Assembly (NCBI GenBank): GCA_028823055.1
Contig: JAPKCG010000004.1
Location: 1-35,141, forward strand
Length of the DNA stretch: 35,141 nucleotides
DNA from: Sphingomonas bacterium
GTDB lineage: Bacteria; Pseudomonadota; Alphaproteobacteria; Sphingomonadales; Sphingomonadaceae
Direction of reading: 5' to 3'
Shown: positions 24,876 to 34,405 of the stretch, piece by piece
Layout: each line of letters begins with the position of its first letter
Numbering within the stretch: position 1 is the stretch's first letter
Notes under the pieces: generated by a model
The model's input: only the letters and a program-made list of their open reading frames with translations
The model's database searches: none
Told to the model about the DNA's origin: nothing
Position numbers and translations under genes: made by a program

Positions 24876-25766
24876 TCAACTCCTCTGATTGTTCATCCTG
24901 TCGAGCGCCGCGCGCAGCCCACGGGCGAGCTTGGCTGCGTCGTCGTTGGCCCAGAAGTGCATGAAGAACAGCCGCGGCTCGTCGTTTAGCATATGATTAT
25001 GCAGCGCCGTGACCTCGATCCCGTTCGTCCGCAGCACGCGCAGGACCGGATCGACCTCGTTTGCGACAAGTACGAAATCGCCGGTGATGGCGGCTCGGCC
25101 GTCCCCGGTTGGCTGAAAGTTGATCGCGGTCGCCGTGCCCATCGTCGGCGGAGTCTCCATATCGCCGTCCATCAGCCGCTCGGCGCGCGGAAAGCTGTAT
25201 TGGAGGATGCCACCGGCCGTCTTGCCCTCACCGCCCATCAACCGGTTGAGCGCGGCCACATCGAGGTCGAGCCGCGATGCGGCTGCGCTGGCCGAAGGCG
25301 ATTGCGGCGCGGCGAGCGGGGTCCGACTGGCTGATAGCGCTTGCCGGAGCGCGGCCGCGAGCTTCACCGGGTCGCCGTGGCCGGCAATGTGCATGTACAT
25401 GGTCGCAGGCGAAGAGCGGAGCAGGTGATTGTGGAGCGCGGTGATCGTAAAACCGCTTGCGAGCAGGCGGCTCAAAACGGGGTTCACCTCGTCGTGGGTC
25501 AGCACGAGATCGCCCATCACCATCGCCTCGTCGCCCATCGGCTGAAACGCCGCCCAAGAGCCGAGCGCGAGGGAGGGCTTGATCGTCACCCCATCCAGCG
25601 TGACGCTCAGGTCCGAACGCGGGAAGCTGTAGCGGTGAACGCCCCCCGGCTGTTCGGCCCCCGCTCGTCCTATCGCCCGGTCGACAGCCGACCAGTCCGG
25701 CGCTGCCCATGCCGGGCTTGCCAGCAGGAGGCTGGCGAATCCCAAGGCGATGGTCTTTTTCAGCAT
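24876..25766 (-). CDS. DUF1259 domain-containing exported protein
   Basis: Two tandem repeats: VHRYSFPRSDLSVTLDGVTIKPSLALGSWAAFQPMGDEAMVMGDLVLTHDEVNPVLSRLLASGFTITALHNHLL and LQYSFPRAERLMDGDMETPPTMGTATAINFQPTGDGRAAITGDFVLVANEVDPVLRVLRTNGIEVTALHNHML. Confidence 0.85.
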   Translation of the reverse strand: MLKKTIALGFASLLLASPAWAAPDWSAVDRAIGRAGAEQPGGVHRYSFPRSDLSVTLDGVTIKPSLALGSWAAFQPMGDEAMVMGDLVLTHDEVNPVLSRLLASGFTITALHNHLLRSSPATMYMHIAGHGDPVKLAAALRQALSASRTPLAAPQSPSASAAASRLDLDVAALNRLMGGEGKTAGGILQYSFPRAERLMDGDMETPPTMGTATAINFQPTGDGRAAITGDFVLVANEVDPVLRVLRTNGIEVTALHNHMLNDEPRLFFMHFWANDDAAKLARGLRAALDRMNNQRS

Positions 25767-25934
25767 AATTGATCCTTCATCAGCGCACTCGACACGGAAA
25801 GCCTCACGTCATGCGAGCGCGCCGCCGGCGAGCCGCGACATTGCGCTCCGGTTTCTTTCTTCGGGATAAGCAGTCCTATGCTCATGAGGCTTGTGATGCA
25901 ACCCTTACACTTGTAGGCTAGTGACGATACAACT

Positions 25935-26885
25935 ATGACAAACACACAAGCTTCCCCTTGGTTGCTCCTGATCCCGCAGCTTCCGGCTAAGCCTGCCTAT
26001 TTGCGGGTGAAGGTCTGGCGGCGTTTGCAGGCGATCGGGGCCGCGCCGCTCAAGAACGCCGTCCATGCGCTCCCCAATCGCGAGGACACGCGCGCGCTGT
26101 TCGAAGAACTGCATCGCGAGATCACCGAAAATGGCGGCGAGGCGCTGATCCTCGAAGCGCGCCTTGTCGGCGGCATGGGCGATGCGGAGCTGCGCGGAGT
26201 GTTCGACGCTGCGCGTGACGCCGACTATGAGGAGTTGGCACGCGAGGCGCGCGCGCTGTGTGAGGGCGAGTATGTCGCGGCGGCGGATGTGGGCCGCCTG
26301 CGCAAACGCCTGAACGAGGTCGCCGCGATCGACTTTTTCGGTGCGCATGGTCGGCAGGCGGCACAGGCCGCCATCACCGAGGCGGACCGCCGCTCTCACC
26401 AACATCCCGATGTGAGCGGCCCCGGTGCGCCCGAGCTGACCCCGGCGGAGCTAAAGCGCCGCGTTTGGGTGACGCGCCGCCATGTCCATGTCGATCGCAT
26501 CGCGTCCGCCTGGCTCATTCGCCGCTTCATCGACCCCGAGGCGAGCTTCAAGTTCGTCGAGGGCAAAGGATATGTGCCGGAGCCTGACGAACTGAGGTTC
26601 GACATGGCGGACGCTGAGTTCACCCACGAAGGCGACCGCTGCTCCTTCGAGACCTTGGTGTTCCTCACCGGTCTCGAGACCGACCCCGCGCTGCGGGCGC
26701 TCGGCGAAATTGTTCACGACCTTGATATTGCCGATGCTCGGTTCGAGCGCCCGGAAACTCCGGGAGTGAGCGCGCTTATCGCCGGCATCTGTGCCGGCAC
26801 CGACGACGACGAGGAGCGGATCGCGCGCGGATCGACCGCGCTCGACGGATTCTATGCTCACTTCACCCGGCGAAAAGAGGACTAA
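25935..26885 (+). CDS. chrB: chromate resistance protein ChrB
   Basis: WLLLIPQLPAKPAYLRVKVWRRLQAIGAAPLKNAVHALPN...; C-terminal RRHVHVDRIASAWLIRRFIDPEASFKFV. Confidence 0.92.
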   Translation: MTNTQASPWLLLIPQLPAKPAYLRVKVWRRLQAIGAAPLKNAVHALPNREDTRALFEELHREITENGGEALILEARLVGGMGDAELRGVFDAARDADYEELAREARALCEGEYVAAADVGRLRKRLNEVAAIDFFGAHGRQAAQAAITEADRRSHQHPDVSGPGAPELTPAELKRRVWVTRRHVHVDRIASAWLIRRFIDPEASFKFVEGKGYVPEPDELRFDMADAEFTHEGDRCSFETLVFLTGLETDPALRALGEIVHDLDIADARFERPETPGVSALIAGICAGTDDDEERIARGSTALDGFYAHFTRRKED

Positions 26886-26887
26886 AG

Positions 26888-28285
26888 ATGGAGGCCAGCG
26901 CACGCGCTGAAATCGCAGTCGAGACGCTGCACGAGCACGGCATCAGCTTTGGCGAGGCGGTGCGCGTCTGGATCAGGGTCGCGCTGCTCAGCTTCGGCGG
27001 ACCGGCGGGCCAGATAGCGGTGATGCATCGCATCCTGGTCGAGGAGAAGCGCTGGATCGGCGAGGAGCGGTTCCTCCACGCGCTCAACTATTGCATGCTG
27101 CTGCCCGGCCCTGAAGCGCAACAGCTAGCTGTCTATATTGGCTGGTTGCTCCATAAGACCAAGGGCGGCCTGGTCGCGGGCGCGCTATTCGTGCTGCCCG
27201 GCTTCCTCGCGATTTTAGGGCTCAGCTATGTCTATGTGCTGCTCGGCGAAGTGGCGCTGGTCGAGGGATTGTTCTTCGGATTGAAGGCCGCCGTGCTGGC
27301 GGTGGTGCTACAGGCGGTGGTCCGGGTGGGTTCGCGTGCCTTGAAGAACAACGTCATGCGCGGTTTTGCCGCGCTGGCGTTCGTCGCGATCTTCGTGCTC
27401 GACGTGCCCTTCCCGCTGATCGTGCTTGCCGCCGCGCTGATCGGCTTCTTCGGTGGCCGCGCTGGTTACGCCGCATTCAAGGGCGGCGGCGGACATGGTC
27501 CCGCCGGCGCTGAGATAATCCACGACCGCGACACCGCTCTTGGCGAGGGCCTTCCCGACCATGCCCGGCCGAACCTCTCTTGGTCGCTGCGCATCTCCGG
27601 CGTCCTGCTGCTGCTCTGGCTCGGGCCGGTCGCAGCGCTGCTGTTCGCGTTCGGCCCCGACGACGTGTTCAGCCGCATCGCCACCTTCTTCAGCCAGATG
27701 GCGGTGGTGACCTTCGGCGGCGCCTATGCGGTGCTCGCCTATGTCGCGCAGGAGGCAGTCGAGACCTATGGCTGGCTCCAGCCCGGCGAGATGCTCGACG
27801 GGCTCGGCATGGCCGAGACCACGCCCGGGCCGCTGATCATGGTGACGCAGTTCGTCGGCTTCCTCGCGGCCTTCCGCGAAGCGACCGGGCTGCCGCCGCT
27901 CGTCGCCGCGACCTTCGGCGCAATCCTCACCACCTGGGTTACCTTCCTGCCATGCTTCCTGTGGATCTTCGCCGGCGCGCCATTCATCGAGCGGCTGCGC
28001 GGCAACCGCGCATTGTCGGCCGCGCTTTCGGCGATCACCGCCGCAGTGGTCGGCGTGATCCTCAATCTGGCGGTCTGGTTTGGTATCCACACTCTGTTCG
28101 AGCAAGTCCGCGAAGTGCCGTTCGCAGCCGGCACCATCGATCTCCCAGTCCTAACGTCCGTCAACTGGCCGGCGCTGGCGCTCGCGGTGGGTGCGATACT
28201 CGCCATGTTCCGGTTCAAGGCCGGCATGCTGCCGGTGCTCGGCGTCTGCTCGGTCCTCGGGGCCGCATATGTAATGATCATCTGA
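26888..28285 (+). CDS. chrA: chromate efflux transporter ChrA
   Basis: SFGGPAGQIAVMHRILVEEKRWIGEERFLHALNYCMLLPGPEAQQLAVYIGWLLH; second half FGGAYAVLAYVAQEAVE...GLGMAETTPGPLIMVTQFVGF. Confidence 0.96.
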   Translation: MEASARAEIAVETLHEHGISFGEAVRVWIRVALLSFGGPAGQIAVMHRILVEEKRWIGEERFLHALNYCMLLPGPEAQQLAVYIGWLLHKTKGGLVAGALFVLPGFLAILGLSYVYVLLGEVALVEGLFFGLKAAVLAVVLQAVVRVGSRALKNNVMRGFAALAFVAIFVLDVPFPLIVLAAALIGFFGGRAGYAAFKGGGGHGPAGAEIIHDRDTALGEGLPDHARPNLSWSLRISGVLLLLWLGPVAALLFAFGPDDVFSRIATFFSQMAVVTFGGAYAVLAYVAQEAVETYGWLQPGEMLDGLGMAETTPGPLIMVTQFVGFLAAFREATGLPPLVAATFGAILTTWVTFLPCFLWIFAGAPFIERLRGNRALSAALSAITAAVVGVILNLAVWFGIHTLFEQVREVPFAAGTIDLPVLTSVNWPALALAVGAILAMFRFKAGMLPVLGVCSVLGAAYVMII

Positions 28286-28296
28286 AGGAGTGACGC

Positions 28297-29028
28297 GTGA
28301 CGATCGACCATCTTTCCCGACGCAGTGCAATCGCAACTCTTGGCATCGGAGCCGCCGCCATGACTATCAACGAAGCCTCTGCGCAGACGCCGGCCGCAGC
28401 GCCGGCGGCTGTCCCCGCCTTTGCCGGAAATCATCAGGTCAAGCCGCTCAGGTTCAATCCCGCCAGGCTTCACGGCCTCTCCGAAAGGCTGATCACATCG
28501 CACCACGAGAACAATTATGCGGGCTCGGTCAAGGCCCTGAATATGATCGAGACACGACTTGCCGCCGCGCTCGCTGACACGGACCTGCCGCCGGTGGTCT
28601 ATGGCGGATTGAAGCGCGAGGAGCTGCACCGCACCGGCTCGGTCGTGCTCCATGAGGTCTATTTCGACGGGCTCGGCGGCAACGGCCAGGCAGCCGGTTC
28701 CATCCGCGACGCGCTGGGCGCGGCGTTCGGCTCGTTCGACCGCTGGGAAGCCGACTTCCGCCGTACCGGGATGAGCCTTGCCGGCGGATCGGGCTGGTGC
28801 GTGCTCGTCTACAATCTCCACACGCGCTCGCTGCACAACCATTGGGCGTGGGATCATATGCACGGTGCGATTGCCGGCGTGCCGCTGCTCGCGCTCGATA
28901 TGTACGAGCACAGTTTCCACATGGATTACGGCACCGCCGCCGCCAAATATGTCGACGCCTTCTTCCGCAACATCGACTGGGAAGTGGTCGACCGGCGCTA
29001 TGCCGCGGCTTTGCGCGGCGGCGGCTGA
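28297..29028 (+). CDS. chrC: Fe/Mn superoxide dismutase-like protein (ChrC-type), Tat-type leader
   Basis: [10 protein letters not shown] leader; [42 protein letters not shown] metal-ligand positions conserved. Confidence 0.88.
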   Translation: MTIDHLSRRSAIATLGIGAAAMTINEASAQTPAAAPAAVPAFAGNHQVKPLRFNPARLHGLSERLITSHHENNYAGSVKALNMIETRLAAALADTDLPPVVYGGLKREELHRTGSVVLHEVYFDGLGGNGQAAGSIRDALGAAFGSFDRWEADFRRTGMSLAGGSGWCVLVYNLHTRSLHNHWAWDHMHGAIAGVPLLALDMYEHSFHMDYGTAAAKYVDAFFRNIDWEVVDRRYAAALRGGG

Positions 29029-29116
29029 ACCCGACCGCCGTGGCTTAACACCCACTGCTGCGCGACACCTGAGTTCGCGACCACAAAGGGGACAGGTCCG
29101 ATGGGGAGATGCAACA

Positions 29117-30196
29117 ATGACATCCGGCCCGAACATCGCTCTTCTTTGGCGTGGGCAAGCAGCCGAGTGGACGCATCGCTTTCATGAAGCCCGGCAGTGG
29201 CCGATAATGCAGGCCTTGCGGGCGCTCGGGGCGACCGCAAGGCCTGTACTGTACAGGGACGAGGCGGTTCGCGAGATTCGGGACGAGCTGCTGTCGTGCG
29301 ACGCAGTGCTGGTCTGGGTGAATCCGTTGGACATTTCAGGCGACCGCTCGCAGCTCGATCCAATGCTGCGCGAAGTCGCGGGGTGCGGCGTTGTCGTCAG
29401 CGCGCATCCTGACGTGATCGCCAAAATCGGCGTCAAGGAAGTGCTCTACACAACGCGATCCATGGAATGGGGCAGCGATGTCGATCGATACGTGGACGCT
29501 GAAGGCCTTCGCGCTCGTTTCCCCGAACATCTTGCCGCAGGCCCGCGCGTGCTGAAGCCGAACTACGGCAACGGCGGCAGGAATGTATGGCGTGTCCAAC
29601 TAGACGAAGCGGGAAACGCTCCGGCTTTGAAAACGTCGGTGAAAGTTCAAGAGGCCCGCCAAGGAAGCAAATCGGAGCGCATCAGCCTAGCCGAGTGCTT
29701 GGAAAGGTGGGTGCCGTTTCTAAACGACGGCGGCGTGCTGATCGATCAGGCTTATCAGCCGCAGTCGTCCGAGGGCATGGTCCGCTGCTACGTGTGCGGG
29801 CACCGAGTGGTTGGCTTTGGGCACAACCTGATCACTGCGCTGATGACGCCAACGGCCATTGATACAACGTCGTCAACCCCACAGCCGATGGGCCGCGCCA
29901 TGTTCGGACCGGAGGTGACGCGCTTCGCAGCCTTACGGAAAGCGATGGAGGATCGCTGGATTCCAGAGATGCAAAGGTTGCTGTCGATCGTCGACCACGA
30001 TCTTCCGCTTCTTTGGGACGCCGACTTCCTATTTCGCCCTGGTGAAGCCATCAGCGATGGCTCCTATGCGCTTTGCGAGATCAATGCTAGTTCGGTTGCA
30101 CCATTTCCGCCAAGCGCCGTCCAGCCAGTCGCCGCAGCGGCAATCGGTCGCGCTCTTGCCATTCGTTTGACGAAGGAGACCTCCAATCCTCATTGA
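29117..30196 (+). CDS. Cj0069 family / ATP-grasp-like protein
   Basis: MTSGPNIALLWRG...CDAVLVWVNPLDISGDRSQLDPMLRE...RVLKPNYGNGGRNVWRV...LLWDADFLFRPG...YALCEINASSVAPFP. Confidence 0.75.
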   Translation: MTSGPNIALLWRGQAAEWTHRFHEARQWPIMQALRALGATARPVLYRDEAVREIRDELLSCDAVLVWVNPLDISGDRSQLDPMLREVAGCGVVVSAHPDVIAKIGVKEVLYTTRSMEWGSDVDRYVDAEGLRARFPEHLAAGPRVLKPNYGNGGRNVWRVQLDEAGNAPALKTSVKVQEARQGSKSERISLAECLERWVPFLNDGGVLIDQAYQPQSSEGMVRCYVCGHRVVGFGHNLITALMTPTAIDTTSSTPQPMGRAMFGPEVTRFAALRKAMEDRWIPEMQRLLSIVDHDLPLLWDADFLFRPGEAISDGSYALCEINASSVAPFPPSAVQPVAAAAIGRALAIRLTKETSNPH

Positions 30197-30280
30197 TATG
30201 ATTCAAGCAATTCAAGAGACGTGACATTGGTCGTATCAATCAGACAAGCCTAAGGGTGAGCGAGGCTGGGTGAAACCGGC

Positions 30281-30841
30281 TCAGGTGGCAGCGCGGAGAT
30301 ACTGGTAGAGGGTTTCGCGACTGATCCCCAGGTCACGGGCGATGACGGCCTTGCGCTCGCCGTCATCAACACGGCGGTGCAGCTCGGCGACCATTTCGTC
30401 GGAGAGGGAACGTTTCCGCCCGCGATAAGCACCGCGTTGTCTGGCGACCGCAATGCCTTCGCGCTGCCGCTCCCGGATCAGGGCGCGCTCGAATTCGGCG
30501 AACGCACCCATGACCGAGAGCATCAGGTTGGCCATCGGGGAATCCTCGCCCGAGAAGGCCAGGCTTTCCTTCACGAACTCGATCCGGACGCCTCTTTTGG
30601 TGAGGGACTGAACCAGTTTGCGCAGATCGTCGAGATTACGCGCCAATCGATCCATGCTGTGGACCACGACGGTGTCACCCTCGCGGGCGAAGGCGAGCAT
30701 GGCATCGAGTTCGGGGCGGTTGATGTCCTTGCCCGATGCCTTGTCGGTGAAAATCCGGTCGAGCGACTGCCCGTCCAACTGGCGATCGACATTCTGATCG
30801 AATGTGCTCACCCGGACGTAACCGATCCTCTGGCCTTTCAT
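30281..30841 (-). CDS. tnpR: Tn3-family resolvase (serine recombinase)
   Basis: RIGYVRVSTFDQNVDRQLDG, VVVHSMDRLARNLDDL, GAFAEFERALIRERQREGIA, C-terminal HTH. Confidence 0.95.
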   Translation of the reverse strand: MKGQRIGYVRVSTFDQNVDRQLDGQSLDRIFTDKASGKDINRPELDAMLAFAREGDTVVVHSMDRLARNLDDLRKLVQSLTKRGVRIEFVKESLAFSGEDSPMANLMLSVMGAFAEFERALIRERQREGIAVARQRGAYRGRKRSLSDEMVAELHRRVDDGERKAVIARDLGISRETLYQYLRAAT

Positions 30842-31014
30842 CGCCGCCTCCGGTCAAAATGTCAGGTTGAATTCTATGACACGGCGGAACATGCGTCAAT
30901 AAATGCTTGCCATAACCCTATCCTGACAGAAACCGCCGCTGCATCCTGACGTCCGGTTAGGCTATACTCCAGATTGACGCTAGCCTGTCGCTCTCGACTC
31001 GGGATGGAGGCAGG
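30842..31014. promoter_or_regulatory. tnpR-tnpA intergenic region, probable res site
   Basis: 173-bp AT-richer divergent gap between tnpR and tnpA, the usual location of res in Tn3-family elements. Confidence 0.55.
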
Positions 31015-33984
31015 ATGGCGCGGCGGCGATTATTGACCGGAGAAGAAAGGCGTCGCCTGTTCGATATCCCCCATGACGAAACCGCGATCGTCGGCCACTA
31101 TACCCTTGCCGCCGAGGATCTCGAACTGGTCGGTCGCCGCTATCGCCCTGCCAACCGCCTCGGTCTGGCAACGCAGATCGCGCTTATGCGGCATCCCGGC
31201 TTCGGTTTGCAGCCCGACGTCGACGTCCCCGATGCGGTCCTTCACTATCTCGCCGCCCAGCTCTTCGTCGATGTTGATGCGTTCGCCGACTATGGCCAGC
31301 GCGCGCAAACACGTAACGATCATGCCGACATTGCGGCACGGCATCTGGGGCTACACCCTTTTCGGCGAGGGGATATACCGCTCGCGCTCGATCTCGCCGC
31401 AAGAGCTGCGGAGCGGACCGATCGGGGCGAACCTATTGTCCGCGCATTGATGGAGGGGCTGAAGCAGGAACGCTTCATTCTTCCATCGGCAGACACGCTC
31501 GAACGTGCGGGCCTCGCCGGCAGGGCACGCGCCCGCAAAGCCGCGGCGGCGCTCATTGTCGAAAGCCTGGGTCATGCCGAACTGGCGCGGATCGATGATC
31601 TGATCGTCAACAACAGCGACTTCGGCATGACGCCGCTGGCCTGGCTGCGCAATTTCGAGGAAGCGCCCACCACGGCGAACATCAACGGGCTGCTGGAACG
31701 GCTACGCTATGTGCGCGGAATCGGCATCGACCCGGCGATCGGCGCGAAAATCCCCGACTTCCGGTTCGCGCAGTTCATGCGCGAAGGTGGCGTTGCGCCG
31801 GCGTTCCTGCTCTCCGATTATAGCCTTAACAGGCGCCGCGCGACGCTGATCGCGGCGGTCATCGACCTCGATGCCAGGCTCGCCGATGGTGCGATCCAGA
31901 TGTTCGACAGGCTTGTCGGAAGCCTGTTCACACGGGCGCGGCGCGGGCGGGAAAGGCGCTATCAGGACAGCATCCGCTCGGTCGGCGAACTTATGCGGCT
32001 GTTCGGCGCGACGATCGCCGCGCTGGGAGAGGCGGTCGAACATGGCGGTAATCCGCTCGAACTGATCGACGAAGCGGTAGGCTGGCACAGACTGGTCGCA
32101 GCCAAATCGCAGGTCGATGCGCTGGCCGAGCTGGCGGGCGAAGATGCGCTTGTCGCGGCGACTGGTCGCTATGCGACGCTGCGGCGGTTCAGCCCGGCTT
32201 TCCTCGATACATTCACGTTCAAGGCATCGGGGAGCGGATCGCAACTGGTCAAGGCCATCGAGGTCATCCGCGATACCAATGCCCGCAAGGCCCGCAGCCT
32301 GCCCGAGGGCGTTCCGCTCCCATTCGCCAACCGGCAGTGGAAGCGCCTCATCACCGAAGGTGGCCAGGTCGATCGCCGGCGATACGAGACGGCCATCATG
32401 GCCACGCTGCGCGATCGGTTGCGCGCCGGCGACATATGGGTCGAAGGAACCCGCAATTATCGCCGCTTCGACACCTATTTGCTGAGTCGACGCGATGCCG
32501 ATAAGGTGGCCGACAGCCTGCCATTCCAGACCGATGCGGCCGCCTATCTGGAGGAGCGGGCAAGGACGCTCGACTGGCGGCTGCGCCGTTTCGCCAAGCA
32601 ACTCAAGGCGAACAGGCTCGCGGGCGTGGCGCTCGAACGCGACCGGCTCAAGCTGCAACCCATGCCGGCGATCACTCCACCCGAGGCGGAGGCTCTCGAT
32701 CGCAGGCTCGACGCCTTGCTTCCGCGCGTGCGGATCACCGAACTCCTGGTCGAGGTGGCCGAGCGCACCGGGTTCCTGAGCGCATTTCGCGATCTTCGGT
32801 CCGGCAAGGAGCATGACAACCCGCACGCGATCCTCGCCGCCATTCTCGCTGATGGATCGAATCTGGGTCTAGAGCGCATGGCCAACGCCAGCGACGGGGT
32901 GAGCTACGCCCAGCTTGCCTGGACCCACAACTGGTATTTGTCGCCCGAAAACTATCAGGCCGCGTTGGGGATGATCGTTGCCGCGCACCATGATCTTCCT
33001 TTCACGCGCCATTGGGGAGCCGGCACTAGTTCATCCTCCGATGGGCAGTTCTTCCGCTCGGGCCGCAACCGATCGGCGGCGGCCGACATCAATGCGAAAT
33101 ATGGCAGCGAGCCGGGCCTGAAGATCTACTCCCACCTGTCCGATCATTTTGCCTCGTTCGGATCGCGGATCATGTCGGCCACCGCCGGCGAGGCCCCCTA
33201 CGTGCTGGATGGCCTGATGCTCGGCGCCGGCGCGCTACCGCTGCATGAGCATTACACTGATACCGGCGGCGCGACGGACCATGTCTTTGCCCTTTGCCAT
33301 CTTCTCGGCTTCCGGTTCGTGCCCCGTCTGCGCGACATCGCCGACCGGAAACTCGGCTCGATCGCCGCGCCTTCGACCTACAAAGGCATCGAAAGCCTCA
33401 TGGGCCGCACGATCAAGACGGCGGCGATCGAAGCCGATTGGGATGACATCGTCAGGATCGTCGCCTCCATTAAGGAAGGAGCCGTTGCGCCCTCCGCGAT
33501 CCTGCGCAAGCTGGCCGCCTACAAGCGCCAGAACAGGCTGGATTTTGCGCTGGCCGAACTCGGCCGCATCGAGCGGACGCTATTTGCGCTCGACTGGCTT
33601 GAACAGCCCGACTTGCGTCGCGCCTGCCAGGCCGGCCTCAATAAAGGCGAAGCACGTCATACCCTTGCCGCCGCGATCTACACCAACCGACAGGGGCGGT
33701 TCACCGATCGCTCGATCGAGAATCAGGAATATCGGGCATCGGGCCTCAATCTGCTGATCGCGGCGATTTCTTACTGGAACACCGTCTATATGGACAGGGC
33801 CGCCCAGCATCTCCAATCATCCGGCGGCACCTTCGATGATGCGCTGCTTGCCCATCTCTCGCCGATGGGCTGGGTGCATATCAGTTTGACCGGCGACTAT
33901 CTGTGGCAAAGGGCAAACCGGCTCTCCCCTGGCGAGTTCCGCACCCTCAACGATCCCATGGCCCGCCTCAAACTCGTGGCATAG
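31015..33984 (+). CDS. tnpA: Tn3 family transposase
   Basis: 989 aa: MARRRLLTGEERRRLFDIPHDETAIVGHYTLAAEDLELV...; GAGTSSSSDGQFF; C-terminal GWVHISLTGDYLWQ...FRTLNDPMARLKLVA. Confidence 0.97.
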   Translation: MARRRLLTGEERRRLFDIPHDETAIVGHYTLAAEDLELVGRRYRPANRLGLATQIALMRHPGFGLQPDVDVPDAVLHYLAAQLFVDVDAFADYGQRAQTRNDHADIAARHLGLHPFRRGDIPLALDLAARAAERTDRGEPIVRALMEGLKQERFILPSADTLERAGLAGRARARKAAAALIVESLGHAELARIDDLIVNNSDFGMTPLAWLRNFEEAPTTANINGLLERLRYVRGIGIDPAIGAKIPDFRFAQFMREGGVAPAFLLSDYSLNRRRATLIAAVIDLDARLADGAIQMFDRLVGSLFTRARRGRERRYQDSIRSVGELMRLFGATIAALGEAVEHGGNPLELIDEAVGWHRLVAAKSQVDALAELAGEDALVAATGRYATLRRFSPAFLDTFTFKASGSGSQLVKAIEVIRDTNARKARSLPEGVPLPFANRQWKRLITEGGQVDRRRYETAIMATLRDRLRAGDIWVEGTRNYRRFDTYLLSRRDADKVADSLPFQTDAAAYLEERARTLDWRLRRFAKQLKANRLAGVALERDRLKLQPMPAITPPEAEALDRRLDALLPRVRITELLVEVAERTGFLSAFRDLRSGKEHDNPHAILAAILADGSNLGLERMANASDGVSYAQLAWTHNWYLSPENYQAALGMIVAAHHDLPFTRHWGAGTSSSSDGQFFRSGRNRSAAADINAKYGSEPGLKIYSHLSDHFASFGSRIMSATAGEAPYVLDGLMLGAGALPLHEHYTDTGGATDHVFALCHLLGFRFVPRLRDIADRKLGSIAAPSTYKGIESLMGRTIKTAAIEADWDDIVRIVASIKEGAVAPSAILRKLAAYKRQNRLDFALAELGRIERTLFALDWLEQPDLRRACQAGLNKGEARHTLAAAIYTNRQGRFTDRSIENQEYRASGLNLLIAAISYWNTVYMDRAAQHLQSSGGTFDDALLAHLSPMGWVHISLTGDYLWQRANRLSPGEFRTLNDPMARLKLVA

Positions 33985-33989
33985 CCAGT

Positions 33990-34044
33990 GTTCTCATTAT
34001 GTCCGCCAAATCGTTGTCTGGCGCACAAACCTTGAGGTGACGCC
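33990..34044 (-). repeat. Right terminal inverted repeat
   Basis: Reverse complement: GGCGTCACCTCAAGGTTTGTGCGCCAGACAACGATTTGGCGGACATAATGAGAAC. Confidence 0.9.
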
Positions 34045-34057
34045 TGCGCAGCGCGAT

Positions 34058-34399
34058 CATGGCTCGCGCCACTGTTCGACTAGCGCCACCATCGCGTCGC
34101 GGTAGCCCCAGGCATCGGGATAGACGGTCGGCTCCTGCGCGAGATACGCCATGACGATCAGCATATCCTCGGCAATGATCGCGTCGCAGTTGCAAAGGTG
34201 AAGGACCGGGAAATGGCCGTTGTCGCCACCATTCCACCACGCCAACAGGAAGTCGGCCGCGCGCGCCGCTTGGCCAGCGTCGGACCCCGCGACGACGATC
34301 AGGCGGGTGATAGCCTCGCCTACCTCATCGAAGGCGACGGCGCGGATCGCGGGACGGCGTTGGGGTGGTGACATAGCGGCGGCTCCAACCGGCATCTTG
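34058..34399 (-). CDS. DUF7673-like plasmid hypothetical protein
   Basis: ADFLLAWWNGGDNGHFPVLHLCNCDAIIAEDMLIVMAYLAQEPTVYPDAWGYRDAMVALVEQWREP. Confidence 0.6.
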
Positions 34400-34405
34400 G
34401 CGCGC

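Larger units (their letters stand above)
23893..34044 (+). mobile_element. Tn3-family transposon carrying chromate-resistance and accessory genes
   Basis: 55-bp terminal inverted repeats (23893-23947 and 33990-34044), 53/55 identical; tnpA and tnpR inside. Confidence 0.88.

Noticed and set aside
25767-25934. MerR-type dyad promoter (CCCTTACACTTGTAGG) for chrB
   Set aside because: Symmetry is poor when compared base by base and no MerR gene is present.
27308-29136. Large minus-strand ORFs (265 aa and 456 aa)
   Set aside because: Antisense to chrA and the SOD gene, no domain signal, low-complexity Arg/Gly-rich composition.
31702-32826. 374-aa minus-strand ORF
   Set aside because: Entirely antisense to the confident Tn3 transposase; high-GC antisense open frame.
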